Under the pieces are notes generated by a model that worked only from the letters and a program-made list of their open reading frames with translations, was not told where the DNA came from and did not search any database. The position numbers were made by a program, and so were the translations under genes. This document shows, piece by piece, positions 1 to 8,037 of a stretch of 62,738 nucleotides of DNA. Location: IMG/VR virus record IMGVR_UViG_3300018411_000025, positions 1 to 62,738 of that record; one strand, given 5' to 3'. The first letter of the stretch is position 1; each line of letters opens with the position of its first letter. The stretch is from a virus.

Positions 1-1134
1 AATCACCGTTTAACAAGCTTAAGCTTTAAGATAGAAAAACAAGCTGTCGTAAATAACGAGAAAGAGGAATATACTCTTCAAATCGAAATCCCTAACGGGA
101 AAGACTATACGTTAAATGAAGTCCGTCGTAAAGTAAGGGAGTTTATTGAAGATAGAATCGAGTATTATAAACCTCAAATACCGACCATCGTTAAGAAAAC
201 GGAACAATACCTTAAAGACCATGAATCTACCTTATCTAAAGAGGAATGGCCTATCTATCGGGAATACCGCAGTAAGGTAGAGCAAATCCGTAAGCACTTT
301 AGCATGGAGCTCCAGAAGGACTGGTTCCCTCAGTTAAAGAGGTACGAGAAAGACGTGATAGAACCACGCATGGATAAGAAGGATGCGTTAGAGTTTCGTA
401 AGCTTATCTCTAAATATAAATATCTACATCTTGTCATACAGGGCGAGTCATTGGGGATGATTACTCGGTTACGTATGGATGCCCTGCGTTCTATGGTGGC
501 ACATGTTCCCTTTAAGGACATTATTGACCAGAGTGAGAAAAAGACCCTTATCTTTACCTCTTATGTGGATGTTGTAGACCGAATTGCTGAGCAAGTCCGT
601 AAGGATGGTTTTAAGCCATTGTTAGTCTATGGGGATACGAACAGTCAGCTTACTGACATCATGAAGGAACTCCAGCGTAATCCAGAAGCTAACCCTTTGA
701 TAGCAACTTATCCGTCCTTGTCTACTGCTGTACCTGTTATTGAGTGTAATACGGTTATACTCTATGATACTCCATTTAGAGAACATATACGCAACCAAGC
801 CGTTAGTCGTGTTGACCGGTTAGGGCAAGACGCTAAGGTTCACGTCGTAACCCCGTTACTCGATACACGTCCTGAAGATAACCTAACAACGCGTAGTCTT
901 GACTTGGCTGAGTGGAGTAAACAGATGACAGAGGCTATGATGGGTGATGGAGGTATTACTTCTGTAGGGTTCATGTTAGGACTAGAAGGCATAGACGGCT
1001 ACGACTTAGAGTGGACTGAGGATTTAGACGTGGGGTTAGAAGGTATCGATGACTTTACTATCCCAGAGATAGATTCTCGTGAAGTGTGGTACCATGACAT
1101 CGTGGACATACAGCGGTACTATACAGTAAAATAA
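1..1134 (+). CDS. SNF2/superfamily 2 helicase, C-terminal part (5' end outside window)
   Basis: The reading frame is open from base 1, so this is the last 377 residues of a longer protein; the first in-frame ATG (304) is internal. Residues about 183-200 (TLIFTSYVDVVDRIAEQV) look like the start of the second RecA-like lobe, and residues 266-276 (QAVSRVDRLGQ) match the SNF2 motif VI arginine-finger pattern QxxxRxxRxGQ. SNF2 proteins use ATP to move along duplex DNA or remodel protein-DNA complexes; the Walker A/B lobe would lie upstream of the window. The C-terminus is acidic and carries two GLEGID repeats resembling the G-x-E sites found in other proteins here, so cleavage or virion association is possible but unproven. 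A bidirectional hairpin terminator follows directly. Confidence 0.75.
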   Translation, partial: NHRLTSLSFKIEKQAVVNNEKEEYTLQIEIPNGKDYTLNEVRRKVREFIEDRIEYYKPQIPTIVKKTEQYLKDHESTLSKEEWPIYREYRSKVEQIRKHFSMELQKDWFPQLKRYEKDVIEPRMDKKDALEFRKLISKYKYLHLVIQGESLGMITRLRMDALRSMVAHVPFKDIIDQSEKKTLIFTSYVDVVDRIAEQVRKDGFKPLLVYGDTNSQLTDIMKELQRNPEANPLIATYPSLSTAVPVIECNTVILYDTPFREHIRNQAVSRVDRLGQDAKVHVVTPLLDTRPEDNLTTRSLDLAEWSKQMTEAMMGDGGITSVGFMLGLEGIDGYDLEWTEDLDVGLEGIDDFTIPEIDSREVWYHDIVDIQRYYTVK

Positions 1135-1141
1135 AAAGACT

Positions 1142-1172
1142 TACTCCTCTACCCGCTAAAGGTAGAGGAGTA
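1142..1172. terminator. Bidirectional hairpin terminator
   Basis: A perfect 12-bp stem (1142-1153 with 1161-1172) closes a 7-base loop CGCTAAA. It sits between converging genes, with A-rich sequence on the left and T-rich on the right, so it can end transcription from both sides. The loop sequence is the same as in the convergent terminator at 45541. Confidence 0.8.
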
Positions 1173-1175
1173 TTC

Positions 1176-1685
1176 TTATTCTTCGCTTTCTAGGAATGGG
1201 ATGTTAAATATAGCCACTTTATCAACACGTGCCGCGTATCGATAAACTTCTGAAACAGGATGCCCGTTGGCTTTAGCCGTTTCTGTAAAGTAGCGGTCTA
1301 CAATAAAGATGCTTTTACTGAAGTCTTTACGGATGGTTTCCATCTGCTCGACAATAGAGAGTTCAATGGTTTTCAGATACTCCGTGTCTGGCACGGTTAA
1401 CTGAAACACGTTTAACATCTCTTCTTCACTTACGCCCCATGCTTTAGGTTCTCTAAGGGATTCAAACGTTGACCCTAAGGCTAAAGACGACTCTCCACGC
1501 CCTTTAACGGCGTGAGCGATTAAAGGCTGTACAATGCCTCTGGCTTCATCAGTTAAGCGCCCTAGCGCGATGATAATCAAGTCGTGCTTATCGTATGCTT
1601 TAATAGCGTCTTTAATTAATGCAACAGCTTCATCGTGGGCTTGACTAAGCTGGGCAACTTTACGGGTAATACTGTTACGTAACAT
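1176..1685 (-). CDS. Hypothetical protein, 169 aa
   Basis: Unrecognised, mostly alpha-helical soluble protein. It starts at ATG 1685 after an AGGA ribosome site about 9 bases upstream. The N-terminal third is charged and helical, with no membrane segment or signal peptide. It converges with the SNF2-like gene and shares its terminator, and it diverges from the gene at 1789, so it is a single-gene transcript. No cysteine clusters or nucleotide-binding motifs are visible and no function is proposed. Confidence 0.8.
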   Translation of the reverse strand: MLRNSITRKVAQLSQAHDEAVALIKDAIKAYDKHDLIIIALGRLTDEARGIVQPLIAHAVKGRGESSLALGSTFESLREPKAWGVSEEEMLNVFQLTVPDTEYLKTIELSIVEQMETIRKDFSKSIFIVDRYFTETAKANGHPVSEVYRYAARVDKVAIFNIPFLESEE

Positions 1686-1747
1686 GTGGGTAGTCCTTAT
1701 CTAAGTAGCTTACTATAGAATTTCACCTTGTGTTATTTAATCGACTG

Positions 1748-1774
1748 TTGAGATACTATGATAGACTATCTCAA
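1748..1774. promoter_or_regulatory. Inverted repeat in divergent intergenic region
   Basis: TTGAGATA (1748-1755) and TATCTCAA (1767-1774) form an 8-bp inverted repeat around an 11-base spacer that itself contains CTATGATAG. It lies just 5' of the ribosome site for the gene at 1789. It could be an operator or a 5' leader hairpin; I cannot tell which. Confidence 0.4.
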
Positions 1775-1788
1775 TAAGGAACCCTACC

Positions 1789-2364
1789 ATGAATCTTACC
1801 CAACTCGAACAAGCCAAACGCTACATTACTTTGTCTAATGTAGGCAGTGATGGCAAACTTTACAGTAATCGTTATCCAGAACAACTCTTCGGCCCTAATC
1901 TCGATGAAGATGACGTCGTACGTATTTTAGAAGAGTTCGTGAAGAAACAGCTCACCGCTTACGGTGAACTAATGACAAAGGTTGATGTCGAATACTTACC
2001 TTCGCATTATAAAGACGTAGAGTTCTTCAGAACCTTTGCGCGTGATCATCTCTACCTAGCTGAAGGGTTAAACGTTGTCTTTAAAGAACCCAATATGCTG
2101 TTCGCTGATGATGAGTCCGAATGGATTAAAAACGCCTATGCCGTGATTATCGGTAAGCGTTTAACCGGAGGTCAAAAGGAAACCCTGCAAAAGATTGGCA
2201 TGAGTCAAGGGCTAGAGGATGGTGACATGCCTTCTAAAGCAGACCGCGGTAGCTTAGTTGACCTAGGGTTAGTTGAAAGAGTGACGATTAAAGGTCACTA
2301 TGGTCCATGGGTAGTAAACCATAAAGGATGGCTAGTCGGTAAATATCTCGGAATGTTTAAATAA
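1789..2364 (+). CDS. Hypothetical protein, 191 aa
   Basis: Start ATG 1789 follows AAGGAA at good spacing. Soluble, acidic protein of unknown family, opening with a helix (NLTQLEQAKRYITLSN). Residues about 115-180 hold a basic/glycine segment (RLTGGQKETLQKIGMSQGLEDG) that could be a small helical DNA- or protein-binding unit, but no known motif is evident. It is first of a tight + strand run (12-base gap to the DUF6527-like gene, then 11 bases to the next), so these genes are probably cotranscribed. Confidence 0.75.
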   Translation: MNLTQLEQAKRYITLSNVGSDGKLYSNRYPEQLFGPNLDEDDVVRILEEFVKKQLTAYGELMTKVDVEYLPSHYKDVEFFRTFARDHLYLAEGLNVVFKEPNMLFADDESEWIKNAYAVIIGKRLTGGQKETLQKIGMSQGLEDGDMPSKADRGSLVDLGLVERVTIKGHYGPWVVNHKGWLVGKYLGMFK

Positions 2365-2376
2365 GGCGGTGTTATA

Positions 2377-2694
2377 ATGTCTCAGCGTAAAGTAAGACCG
2401 TTCGGTAGTGTCCCTGGCATATTTGAGTTTTACTGCGCCGGATGTAAAATGGAGCATGTCTTTTACACAGTAAAAGACGTACCTAATCGACCTACATGGC
2501 TGTTTAATGGTGACTTAGATAAACCTACCTTATCCCCTTCATTACTCGTAGAGTTTACTTGGGGTGAGGAACGCACTCCGTGCCGCTGCCATAGTTTTAT
2601 TAAGGAGGGTAATATCCAGTACCTGAATGACTGTACCCATGCCTTAGCAGGACAAACCGTACCTCTCCTACCCATTGACGAAATTGACGATTAA
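2377..2694 (+). CDS. DUF6527-family small zinc-site protein
   Basis: 105 residues with the full pattern of a common phage family (DUF6527, often mislabelled ammonia monooxygenase): an early FYCAGCKMEH with CxxC and His, then W-NG-PT-SPS (WLFNGDLDKPTLSPSLL), then CRCHSFIKEG and DCTHALAGQTVPL at the C-terminus. The conserved Cys/His residues suggest a bound metal, probably zinc, in a compact beta fold. The family function is unknown; it is widespread in tailed phages and prophages. Length is typical and the start follows GGCGG-like sequence. The ammonia monooxygenase label should not be used. Confidence 0.8.
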   Translation: MSQRKVRPFGSVPGIFEFYCAGCKMEHVFYTVKDVPNRPTWLFNGDLDKPTLSPSLLVEFTWGEERTPCRCHSFIKEGNIQYLNDCTHALAGQTVPLLPIDEIDD

Positions 2695-2705
2695 GGAATA
2701 CCCAA

Positions 2706-3176
2706 ATGGAATTCAACGAAAAGGGTCCGTCTATCGGACTAATGATTGCCCGAGCTATCTTTAACGATGACTGGGATGCTCTTAAAGAGTGTGTTGTATT
2801 TAGAGCACCTACGTTACCTGACTTAGATACCTACCCGGTACCTGTTAAGGCTATCCGTGATAAATTGTTAGACCAGCAAATCCATTTAAAGACAGAGCAG
2901 GAGTACTGGACGGCTATCTGCATCTTTGGTTTCTTCGGTGGCACCATATGGGGCTGGCACAAAAGCTGGGGGAACTTCGACCACGAAGGCCATACCTTTA
3001 CATTCGGCTATCATGGTTTCCTTAAAGAAATCCATGATACACAAGAAACTATCAGCTTAACACAGTTAAAAGAACTCTTACGTATCTTTTTAAAAGAGGG
3101 ACTGCCTGTCCCAGGCGAAGAACCCAAATACTTTCCAGATGAGGCTCTGGCTTATCTAGATACCTATATGCACTAA
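2706..3176 (+). CDS. Hypothetical protein, 156 aa
   Basis: Starts 11 bases after the DUF6527-like stop, with AAGGAA upstream, so it is translated from the same message. It has an aromatic, glycine-rich middle (residues about 72-90, FGFFGGTIWGWHKSWG) that is semi-hydrophobic but interrupted by charged residues, and a helical C-terminus. No family recognised. The following gene (3195) looks inserted, so this gene may originally have been next to the ThyX-like gene. Confidence 0.75.
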   Translation: MEFNEKGPSIGLMIARAIFNDDWDALKECVVFRAPTLPDLDTYPVPVKAIRDKLLDQQIHLKTEQEYWTAICIFGFFGGTIWGWHKSWGNFDHEGHTFTFGYHGFLKEIHDTQETISLTQLKELLRIFLKEGLPVPGEEPKYFPDEALAYLDTYMH

Positions 3177-3194
3177 AAATAAAAGGGAAAGGTC

Positions 3195-4325
3195 ATGGAT
3201 AGCATAAAATATAGCCTTTTCCTAGAAAGGGCAAAAAAGGCACATGGTGATAAATACGATTATTCACTTGTTGACTTCGATCGTATGTCCGACCATGTAA
3301 ATATACTCTGTCCACACCATGGCCCTTTCACCCAGAGTATTGGAAATCACACGAGAAAAACAAAGCCAGCCGGATGTAAAGCTTGCGGTATTGAAGTCCG
3401 ACGGCAGCACTTTAAAAGAACTAATAATGAGTTCATCGGTTTAAGCAAAGAGAAATTTGGAAACCTTTTTGATTATAGTCTCGTCGACTATATTAATCAG
3501 GATACTAAAATCACACTAGTCTGCAAAACACATGGGGAGTTCACTGCAACCCCCTTATCGCACCTCCAGTCGCCAACCGGCTGCCCTAGATGTTCAAAGG
3601 AGGCATGTGATCGTGATAGAATCATACCGTTTAGTATTGTCCATGGTAAGCTTAAAAGTGTTCACGGAGATAAGTATAGGTTTATAGAGAATACATATAT
3701 GGGCACGGATTCAAAAATAAGCTTCGTTTGTCCCATTCATGGACAGAGAGAACAACATGTTTATAACCTGTTGAATGGCCATGGTTGTAGCATGTGTGAT
3801 ACTGATACCATCAGAACAATTGATGATTTTCAGTTTAAGCTGAATACGTTATATGGGGACATGTTTAAGGTTCTATCCAAGGAGTGGCTCGGGCAACTGA
3901 TTCCACATTGGGTAATGTGTCGTTACGGACATAAACTTAATATTCCACCACGGAGTTATTATAACCTATATGGGTGCCAAAAATGCAATGATGAGAAAGA
4001 AACTACCGCCATTTATTTAATCTACCTTGGAACCTATCAAGGTAAAAATATTTTTAAATATGGGACTTCCATCGCACCGAGAGGCCGCCTGAAACACTAT
4101 CGCGTGCTATGGCCTAAAAGTTATATTCTGGACTACTGGCATGTAGATAAAAATATTAGTTATTTCCTCGAAAAGCAACTGGGGGAGAAACTCCAAGGGG
4201 AAAGGCTTCCGTCAGAAATGCTTCCAGAAGGGTTTACTGAAACACGTGTAGTTAATTATGGGACAGATGAATACCTTGAGTTAACGAATACTATTTTAAA
4301 ATCATTAAGAGAAAAAGGAAAATGA
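3195..4325 (+). CDS. Homing-endonuclease-like protein: DUF723-type zinc repeats with C-terminal GIY-YIG-like domain
   Basis: 376 residues. Four repeats of about 60 residues (near 7-66, 79-134, 147-202 and a weaker one at 211-265) follow the pattern F-KA-HGDKYDYS-V, then C-xHG-F, then GC-xC (for example CPHHGPF and GCKACG). These are DUF723-like zinc-binding, probably DNA-binding, units. The C-terminal part (272-302) has IYLIYLG then FKYGTS-PRGRLKHY, resembling GIY-YIG nucleases of the T5orf172/MUG113 type. Such fusions occur in free-standing phage homing endonucleases. Arginine codons (many AGA, AGG, CGG) and ATA codons differ from the CGT-rich neighbours, supporting recent transfer. Its end overlaps the ThyX-like start by four bases. 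Nuclease activity is inferred. Confidence 0.7.
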   Translation: MDSIKYSLFLERAKKAHGDKYDYSLVDFDRMSDHVNILCPHHGPFTQSIGNHTRKTKPAGCKACGIEVRRQHFKRTNNEFIGLSKEKFGNLFDYSLVDYINQDTKITLVCKTHGEFTATPLSHLQSPTGCPRCSKEACDRDRIIPFSIVHGKLKSVHGDKYRFIENTYMGTDSKISFVCPIHGQREQHVYNLLNGHGCSMCDTDTIRTIDDFQFKLNTLYGDMFKVLSKEWLGQLIPHWVMCRYGHKLNIPPRSYYNLYGCQKCNDEKETTAIYLIYLGTYQGKNIFKYGTSIAPRGRLKHYRVLWPKSYILDYWHVDKNISYFLEKQLGEKLQGERLPSEMLPEGFTETRVVNYGTDEYLELTNTILKSLREKGK

Positions 4326-5707
4326 CAATGAGTGGAAATAACTCGTTTAATCAAGAAGCAAAGAACCTAACTATTACTGTTGTGGATTCAGCAAAGTACG
4401 GCATGAATGCTGAAGCCTCGGCAATGTTGTCTGCTTTATGTAGCCGCTCTAAGGATGGGCCTAGAGCGAACTTAGAGAAAGTAATGCGCGAAGGCGCTGA
4501 TAAGTTTATGTCTACATACCTAATAGGTTACGGACATGACTCAATTGGCAAGTGCTCAAGCTCCAAGGTTTTCATTACGGGCATTTCTATGATTGCTATC
4601 AACCATCTACAGAACTTAAATCCACTCTATGCAGGTCAGGAATCGTCCACTCGCTATATTCCATTCTCTGCTGAGAACGTTGTTATCCCAGAAAGCATTC
4701 AAGCTCACCCAGATGCGCTAGAGACATATTTACGCATCACTGACATACTTATGGCTACGTATACCCGTGTACTAGACCGTGTTTATGATTCCCTAATGGC
4801 CAACTTAGAAAAGCCAGACGACGTGAGTGATGCTAAATGGGAAGCTACTGTACGCCCACGTTCATTCGATATTTGTCGTTCTTTGTTACCGTCAGGGCTT
4901 AAAACAGTTGGGGTATGGGATGGTAACTTAGAGAACTTCCGTCAGGTCATCGGTATTTTAGCAAATCATTCTAACCTAGAAGTTCGTCAGATGGCATCTG
5001 ATATACTAGAAGCAATGCTTGCCGAGTACCCAAGCTCTTTCACTGTAAAAGATGCTGCGTCTAATGACTGGTTGACAAAACATTCCGGGTTCCTATTAAA
5101 CGACGACGGTTCTGTACCAGAAGGCTTAATCTCTCTAAATCTAAACACTTTAGATGTGGATGGATTAGACAGCTACACACGTGACCTAAAGTTGTGGGAA
5201 CGCCCTAGACACGCTCGTTTACCAGACGATATTGGTCACTATGGGCGTGCTAGCTTTGCTTATAGTATCGACTTTGGTGGTTTCCGTGATTTAAACCGTC
5301 ACCGTAAAGGGAACATTCGTCGTAGTCTAATGGAAGCAGGTACCTTGCATAGTTGGTACCGTGAGCAATTCGCTAATGCGGGCGTTTATGATGACGTTAA
5401 TGTTATCTTGGGTGAAGTCCACGCCGCAGCTAGCCAGTTACGTGCTTTAGGGATTCCGTCCGAAGACATAGAATACATGTTACCTATGGGTTCTCTAGTC
5501 GACGTAGAAGCGTCGTATCCGATTGACAATGCGGTCTACGTGGCCGAGCTCAGGTCTGGGGTCAATTGCCACGCTACAGTGCGCGAAGTGGCCATTAACA
5601 TGGGTAACGCATTAGCTACGTTCTGTAACTTCCCTCTTTATATAAATAGAAAGGGTAATGACGTCTTAGACACCCGCCGTGCAGAGCAAACCATTATTAA
5701 AAAGTAA
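4322..5707 (+). CDS. thyX-like: ThyX-like (flavin-dependent thymidylate synthase) double-domain protein
   Basis: 461 residues, about twice a standard ThyX. The N-terminal half has GHDSIGKCSS, GISMIAINHL and QESSTRYIPF, matching the ThyX core except that the RHR motif is replaced by NLN. The C-terminal half repeats the pattern (IGHYGRASFAYSIDF) and contains RHR at residues 326-328 followed by KGNIRRS, close to but one residue shorter than the classical RHRx7S. ThyX makes dTMP from dUMP using FAD, NADPH and methylene-tetrahydrofolate. Together with the thymidylate kinase at 12165 it could feed phage DNA synthesis. Two starts are possible (4322 or 4328); the AAGGA spacing favours 4328. A diverged nucleotide-modifying role is also possible. 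Confidence 0.65.
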   Translation: MTMSGNNSFNQEAKNLTITVVDSAKYGMNAEASAMLSALCSRSKDGPRANLEKVMREGADKFMSTYLIGYGHDSIGKCSSSKVFITGISMIAINHLQNLNPLYAGQESSTRYIPFSAENVVIPESIQAHPDALETYLRITDILMATYTRVLDRVYDSLMANLEKPDDVSDAKWEATVRPRSFDICRSLLPSGLKTVGVWDGNLENFRQVIGILANHSNLEVRQMASDILEAMLAEYPSSFTVKDAASNDWLTKHSGFLLNDDGSVPEGLISLNLNTLDVDGLDSYTRDLKLWERPRHARLPDDIGHYGRASFAYSIDFGGFRDLNRHRKGNIRRSLMEAGTLHSWYREQFANAGVYDDVNVILGEVHAAASQLRALGIPSEDIEYMLPMGSLVDVEASYPIDNAVYVAELRSGVNCHATVREVAINMGNALATFCNFPLYINRKGNDVLDTRRAEQTIIKK

Positions 5708-5725
5708 AAAAGTCAAAGTTAGCGA

Positions 5726-5751
5726 ATAGGTGAGGGCGTTACCTCACCTAT
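5726..5751 (+). terminator. Hairpin, possible terminator or attenuator
   Basis: A 10-bp stem (5726-5735 with 5742-5751) and loop GCGTTA lie between the ThyX-like gene and the next + strand gene. There is no clear T-run after it, so it may slow rather than end transcription, or protect the 3' end of the message. Confidence 0.5.
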
Positions 5752-5779
5752 ATGCACTATAACGTTAAGGGGAACCTAC

Positions 5780-6304
5780 ATGACGGTAGAAGCAGATACT
5801 TACGGCTTCCTAATGTCGTACATTATGCCTATGGGATGGACAAACTTTAGTCATGCTATGGGGCGACTTAGTACCCAGAAAGAAATGACGGATGTACTAC
5901 TTTGGATACAGGTTGGACATGCTGACCCTGTTACGGGTAAAGTAGCCCGCTACGACGAGGACTGGAAAACAGGGGATACTCCAATAGCCACTATAGGGCA
6001 TGACCTATATCGGCTATTCCAGATAGGGGGTACGGCTAGACAAGTCATGCGTTCCTGTACGTATGATATTCCTAGTGGTGTAATATACCTAGACCTCGTT
6101 GATGAAAGTGGCCCTAAGAACTTTCATTTTCCTGCACTAGCGGTATCACGTATTGCGACACGCAATGGGAAGGACGAAGACTTTGTAGCCTGTGTAGTTA
6201 ATCCGACATTACCAGCTCAGCTTAGTGTAGACGGAGAGGTACTGTCTCCTTACATAGCGCATCAAGCAAGGCAAGCCATTCGTGCTGGGGCACCGCTTCA
6301 TTAA
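5780..6304 (+). CDS. Hypothetical protein, 174 aa
   Basis: Starts at ATG 5780 after AAGGGGAA. The N-terminal part is Met/aromatic rich (SYIMPMGWTNFSHAMGR) but not a convincing membrane segment. The rest alternates beta-type stretches (GVIYLDLVDES, FVACVVNPTLPAQLSV). No family recognised. It is the last gene of the left + strand run and converges with the gene at 6388 across a strong terminator. Confidence 0.75.
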   Translation: MTVEADTYGFLMSYIMPMGWTNFSHAMGRLSTQKEMTDVLLWIQVGHADPVTGKVARYDEDWKTGDTPIATIGHDLYRLFQIGGTARQVMRSCTYDIPSGVIYLDLVDESGPKNFHFPALAVSRIATRNGKDEDFVACVVNPTLPAQLSVDGEVLSPYIAHQARQAIRAGAPLH

Positions 6305-6320
6305 AAAAGGAAGATTGATA

Positions 6321-6352
6321 TTACTAGAGGAGACTAAGGTCTCCTCTAGTAA
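6321..6352. terminator. Bidirectional hairpin terminator
   Basis: A 14-bp perfect stem (6321-6334 with 6339-6352) with 4-base loop TAAG lies between convergent genes and is flanked by A-rich and T-rich sequence (AATTGTCTAATTTTTC on the right). It is nearly identical to the hairpin at 7487-7518. Confidence 0.85.
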
Positions 6353-6387
6353 TTGTCTAATTTTTCAATATAAATCAAAAAGATGAG

Positions 6388-7377
6388 TTATCGGAATGTA
6401 TCGATGGCGGTGGCGACGGGTTCGATTATGGCATCAATAAAATCAATGTCGGTACTTAGCCACCATTCATCTAGCCCGGCATCATCAGATGGGTCGAAAC
6501 ACGAAATGTAATAAAAATAGTCATCCCATGTTAAAAAACGGTCTTTAATAGGGTTACTACTTTCGTCCCATTCGTCATCAGTAATGATGTCTTCGCTTGA
6601 AGCCACGGTAAAACCGACTGTACTCGAAAGTTTATCAATTTTGTTGAATGAGTCACATGGCTCAATGATAACCGCTTTAATGAGTTTCTCTAGAAGTGAC
6701 AGAGTTTTTAGCATTTCATCTTTAGAAAGTTTAGCCGGACTCATTTCCGTCACTTTACTTCTTTGTTTCCACGCATCTATCCCCCAATAAACATCTGGAT
6801 TACCCGATACATAAGGTACGTCAGCCAGGTCAGGTGAGTTACCGATTAACTTGTAGCGCTGTCCACCATGTTTAGAAGAGAAGGTAGCCTTCTCCTTAAT
6901 ATCAATGACCTTAATACCTTCTTGTGTCACTCTACTTCCAGCGGCCTTGATGTCGGCTTCCGTAATGTGTTTCTTTTTAGCGAGTTTTACCATCTCTGCT
7001 ATAAAAAAGTCATAAAGTCTAACATACGCATCTCTAGTAGAATAATAATCCTCAAAGAAGCTTGTTAAGTATGCCAAATCAAAATCCTTGCCATTAGACG
7101 GAACAAGCCCCGAAATGCGCTTAAGATTAAGCGTGTATTCATCGCTGGTAGACTTTGTAACCGTTTCTTTAGCCAGCTCAATAACTTTAAGGTAATGTCC
7201 GACATTATCTTTCCAGTATTTTTGCCTGTCCTGTTTTAAAGTCTTGGAGACCGCTCCACCCTTGAAGAAACGTTTAACAATATCGAAAACGCCTTCCATC
7301 GACACTTCTTCCTCACCTTTTAGGTGGTTAGCAACTACTTCACGCAATATGCGTCTTTTTACACTTGGATTTAACAT
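6388..7377 (-). CDS. Probable internal virion (head) protein with S-M-E cleavage motif, 329 aa
   Basis: Residues 25-32 read VSMEGVFD, followed by an amphipathic, basic helix (IVKRFFKGG). The same arrangement, S-M-E then G plus helix, recurs in head-type proteins further right (19084, 50555, 51905). In phiKZ the head protease cuts after S/A/G-x-E, so residues 1-28 would be a short propeptide removed during head maturation. The remainder is helical with an acidic C-terminus rich in Asp and Trp. No enzymatic motif is seen. It has its own leader (7378-7486) and is bracketed on both sides by almost identical terminators. The virion assignment is inferred from the motif only. Confidence 0.55.
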   Translation of the reverse strand: MLNPSVKRRILREVVANHLKGEEEVSMEGVFDIVKRFFKGGAVSKTLKQDRQKYWKDNVGHYLKVIELAKETVTKSTSDEYTLNLKRISGLVPSNGKDFDLAYLTSFFEDYYSTRDAYVRLYDFFIAEMVKLAKKKHITEADIKAAGSRVTQEGIKVIDIKEKATFSSKHGGQRYKLIGNSPDLADVPYVSGNPDVYWGIDAWKQRSKVTEMSPAKLSKDEMLKTLSLLEKLIKAVIIEPCDSFNKIDKLSSTVGFTVASSEDIITDDEWDESSNPIKDRFLTWDDYFYYISCFDPSDDAGLDEWWLSTDIDFIDAIIEPVATAIDTFR

Positions 7378-7486
7378 TATGGTTTCCTATACGTTTAAGC
7401 TTACCTACTATATTAGCGTTATCCACTTTCACGGGCAACGTTCCATAACGATGTCTATCGCGTGTTCATAAAAAAGTAACGTGTTA

Positions 7487-7518
7487 TTGCTAGAGGAGAA
7501 TAAGGTCTCCTCTAGCAA
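7487..7518 (-). terminator. Hairpin terminator, near copy of the one at 6321
   Basis: A 13-bp stem (7487-7499 with 7506-7518) and loop ATAAGG follow the stop of the gene at 7551. It matches the 6321 hairpin except for a compensated pair (TTACTAG/CTAGTAA there, TTGCTAG/CTAGCAA here) and the loop edge. Confidence 0.8.
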
Positions 7519-7550
7519 GGGCTTTACTGTATTACTGAGGTTCAGTCCTA

Positions 7551-7925
7551 TCAACGACGCCAAGCTGACATCTTACCTGAGCCATGTAGGTGAGGTTCTA
7601 AAGGGGAAGTATAATTAAACAGCGTTCCTTGTATATCGTCCTCTGGTGCAGTATCTATTGCGTGTAGGCATGCATTTTCAAAACTGCTTAACATACGGCT
7701 AGCGACTTCGGCATAATGAGGCTTAATGTTTCCTGCTTCCATGGATTCCACGCTAAAGGTGGAAAGTACCTTACTAATTTCGTCTTTAATAGACTCATGG
7801 GAAGTACCTGACGAAAAGACCATCTCCATGTTTATAGCATCGACTACGTTTCCGTTATTCTTAATAACACACATAGAGAGACTGAGCTCGAGCTGAACGA
7901 GGGTTACATGCTTAATATGTTTCAT
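7551..7925 (-). CDS. Hypothetical protein, 124 aa
   Basis: Starts at ATG 7925 after AAAAGGTAAT. A small protein whose first half is beta-like (VTLVQLELSLSMCVIKNNGN) and whose second half is helical; it includes the string ESMEAG, but without a following amphipathic helix, so a protease site is doubtful. No family recognised. It stands as a single-gene unit with a terminator after it. Confidence 0.7.
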   Translation of the reverse strand: MKHIKHVTLVQLELSLSMCVIKNNGNVVDAINMEMVFSSGTSHESIKDEISKVLSTFSVESMEAGNIKPHYAEVASRMLSSFENACLHAIDTAPEDDIQGTLFNYTSPLEPHLHGSGKMSAWRR

Positions 7926-8037
7926 TGGGATATTACCTTTTATAATAGACTATTGTTAATGGGGAAAACTAAGGTTAGGCAAGGTGTCAGAAGAACTACT
8001 CAATGTTCTTTTGTCTTTTAAACCTTACCTATTTAAG

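Noticed and set aside
2377-2694. Ammonia monooxygenase label for the DUF6527-type protein
   Set aside because: This is a known mis-annotation of the phage family; the protein is too small and lacks any membrane oxidase features.
7971-8030. Possible hairpin between 7925 and 8038
   Set aside because: Only short, broken complementarity (TAAGGTT with AACCTTA); not a convincing terminator.
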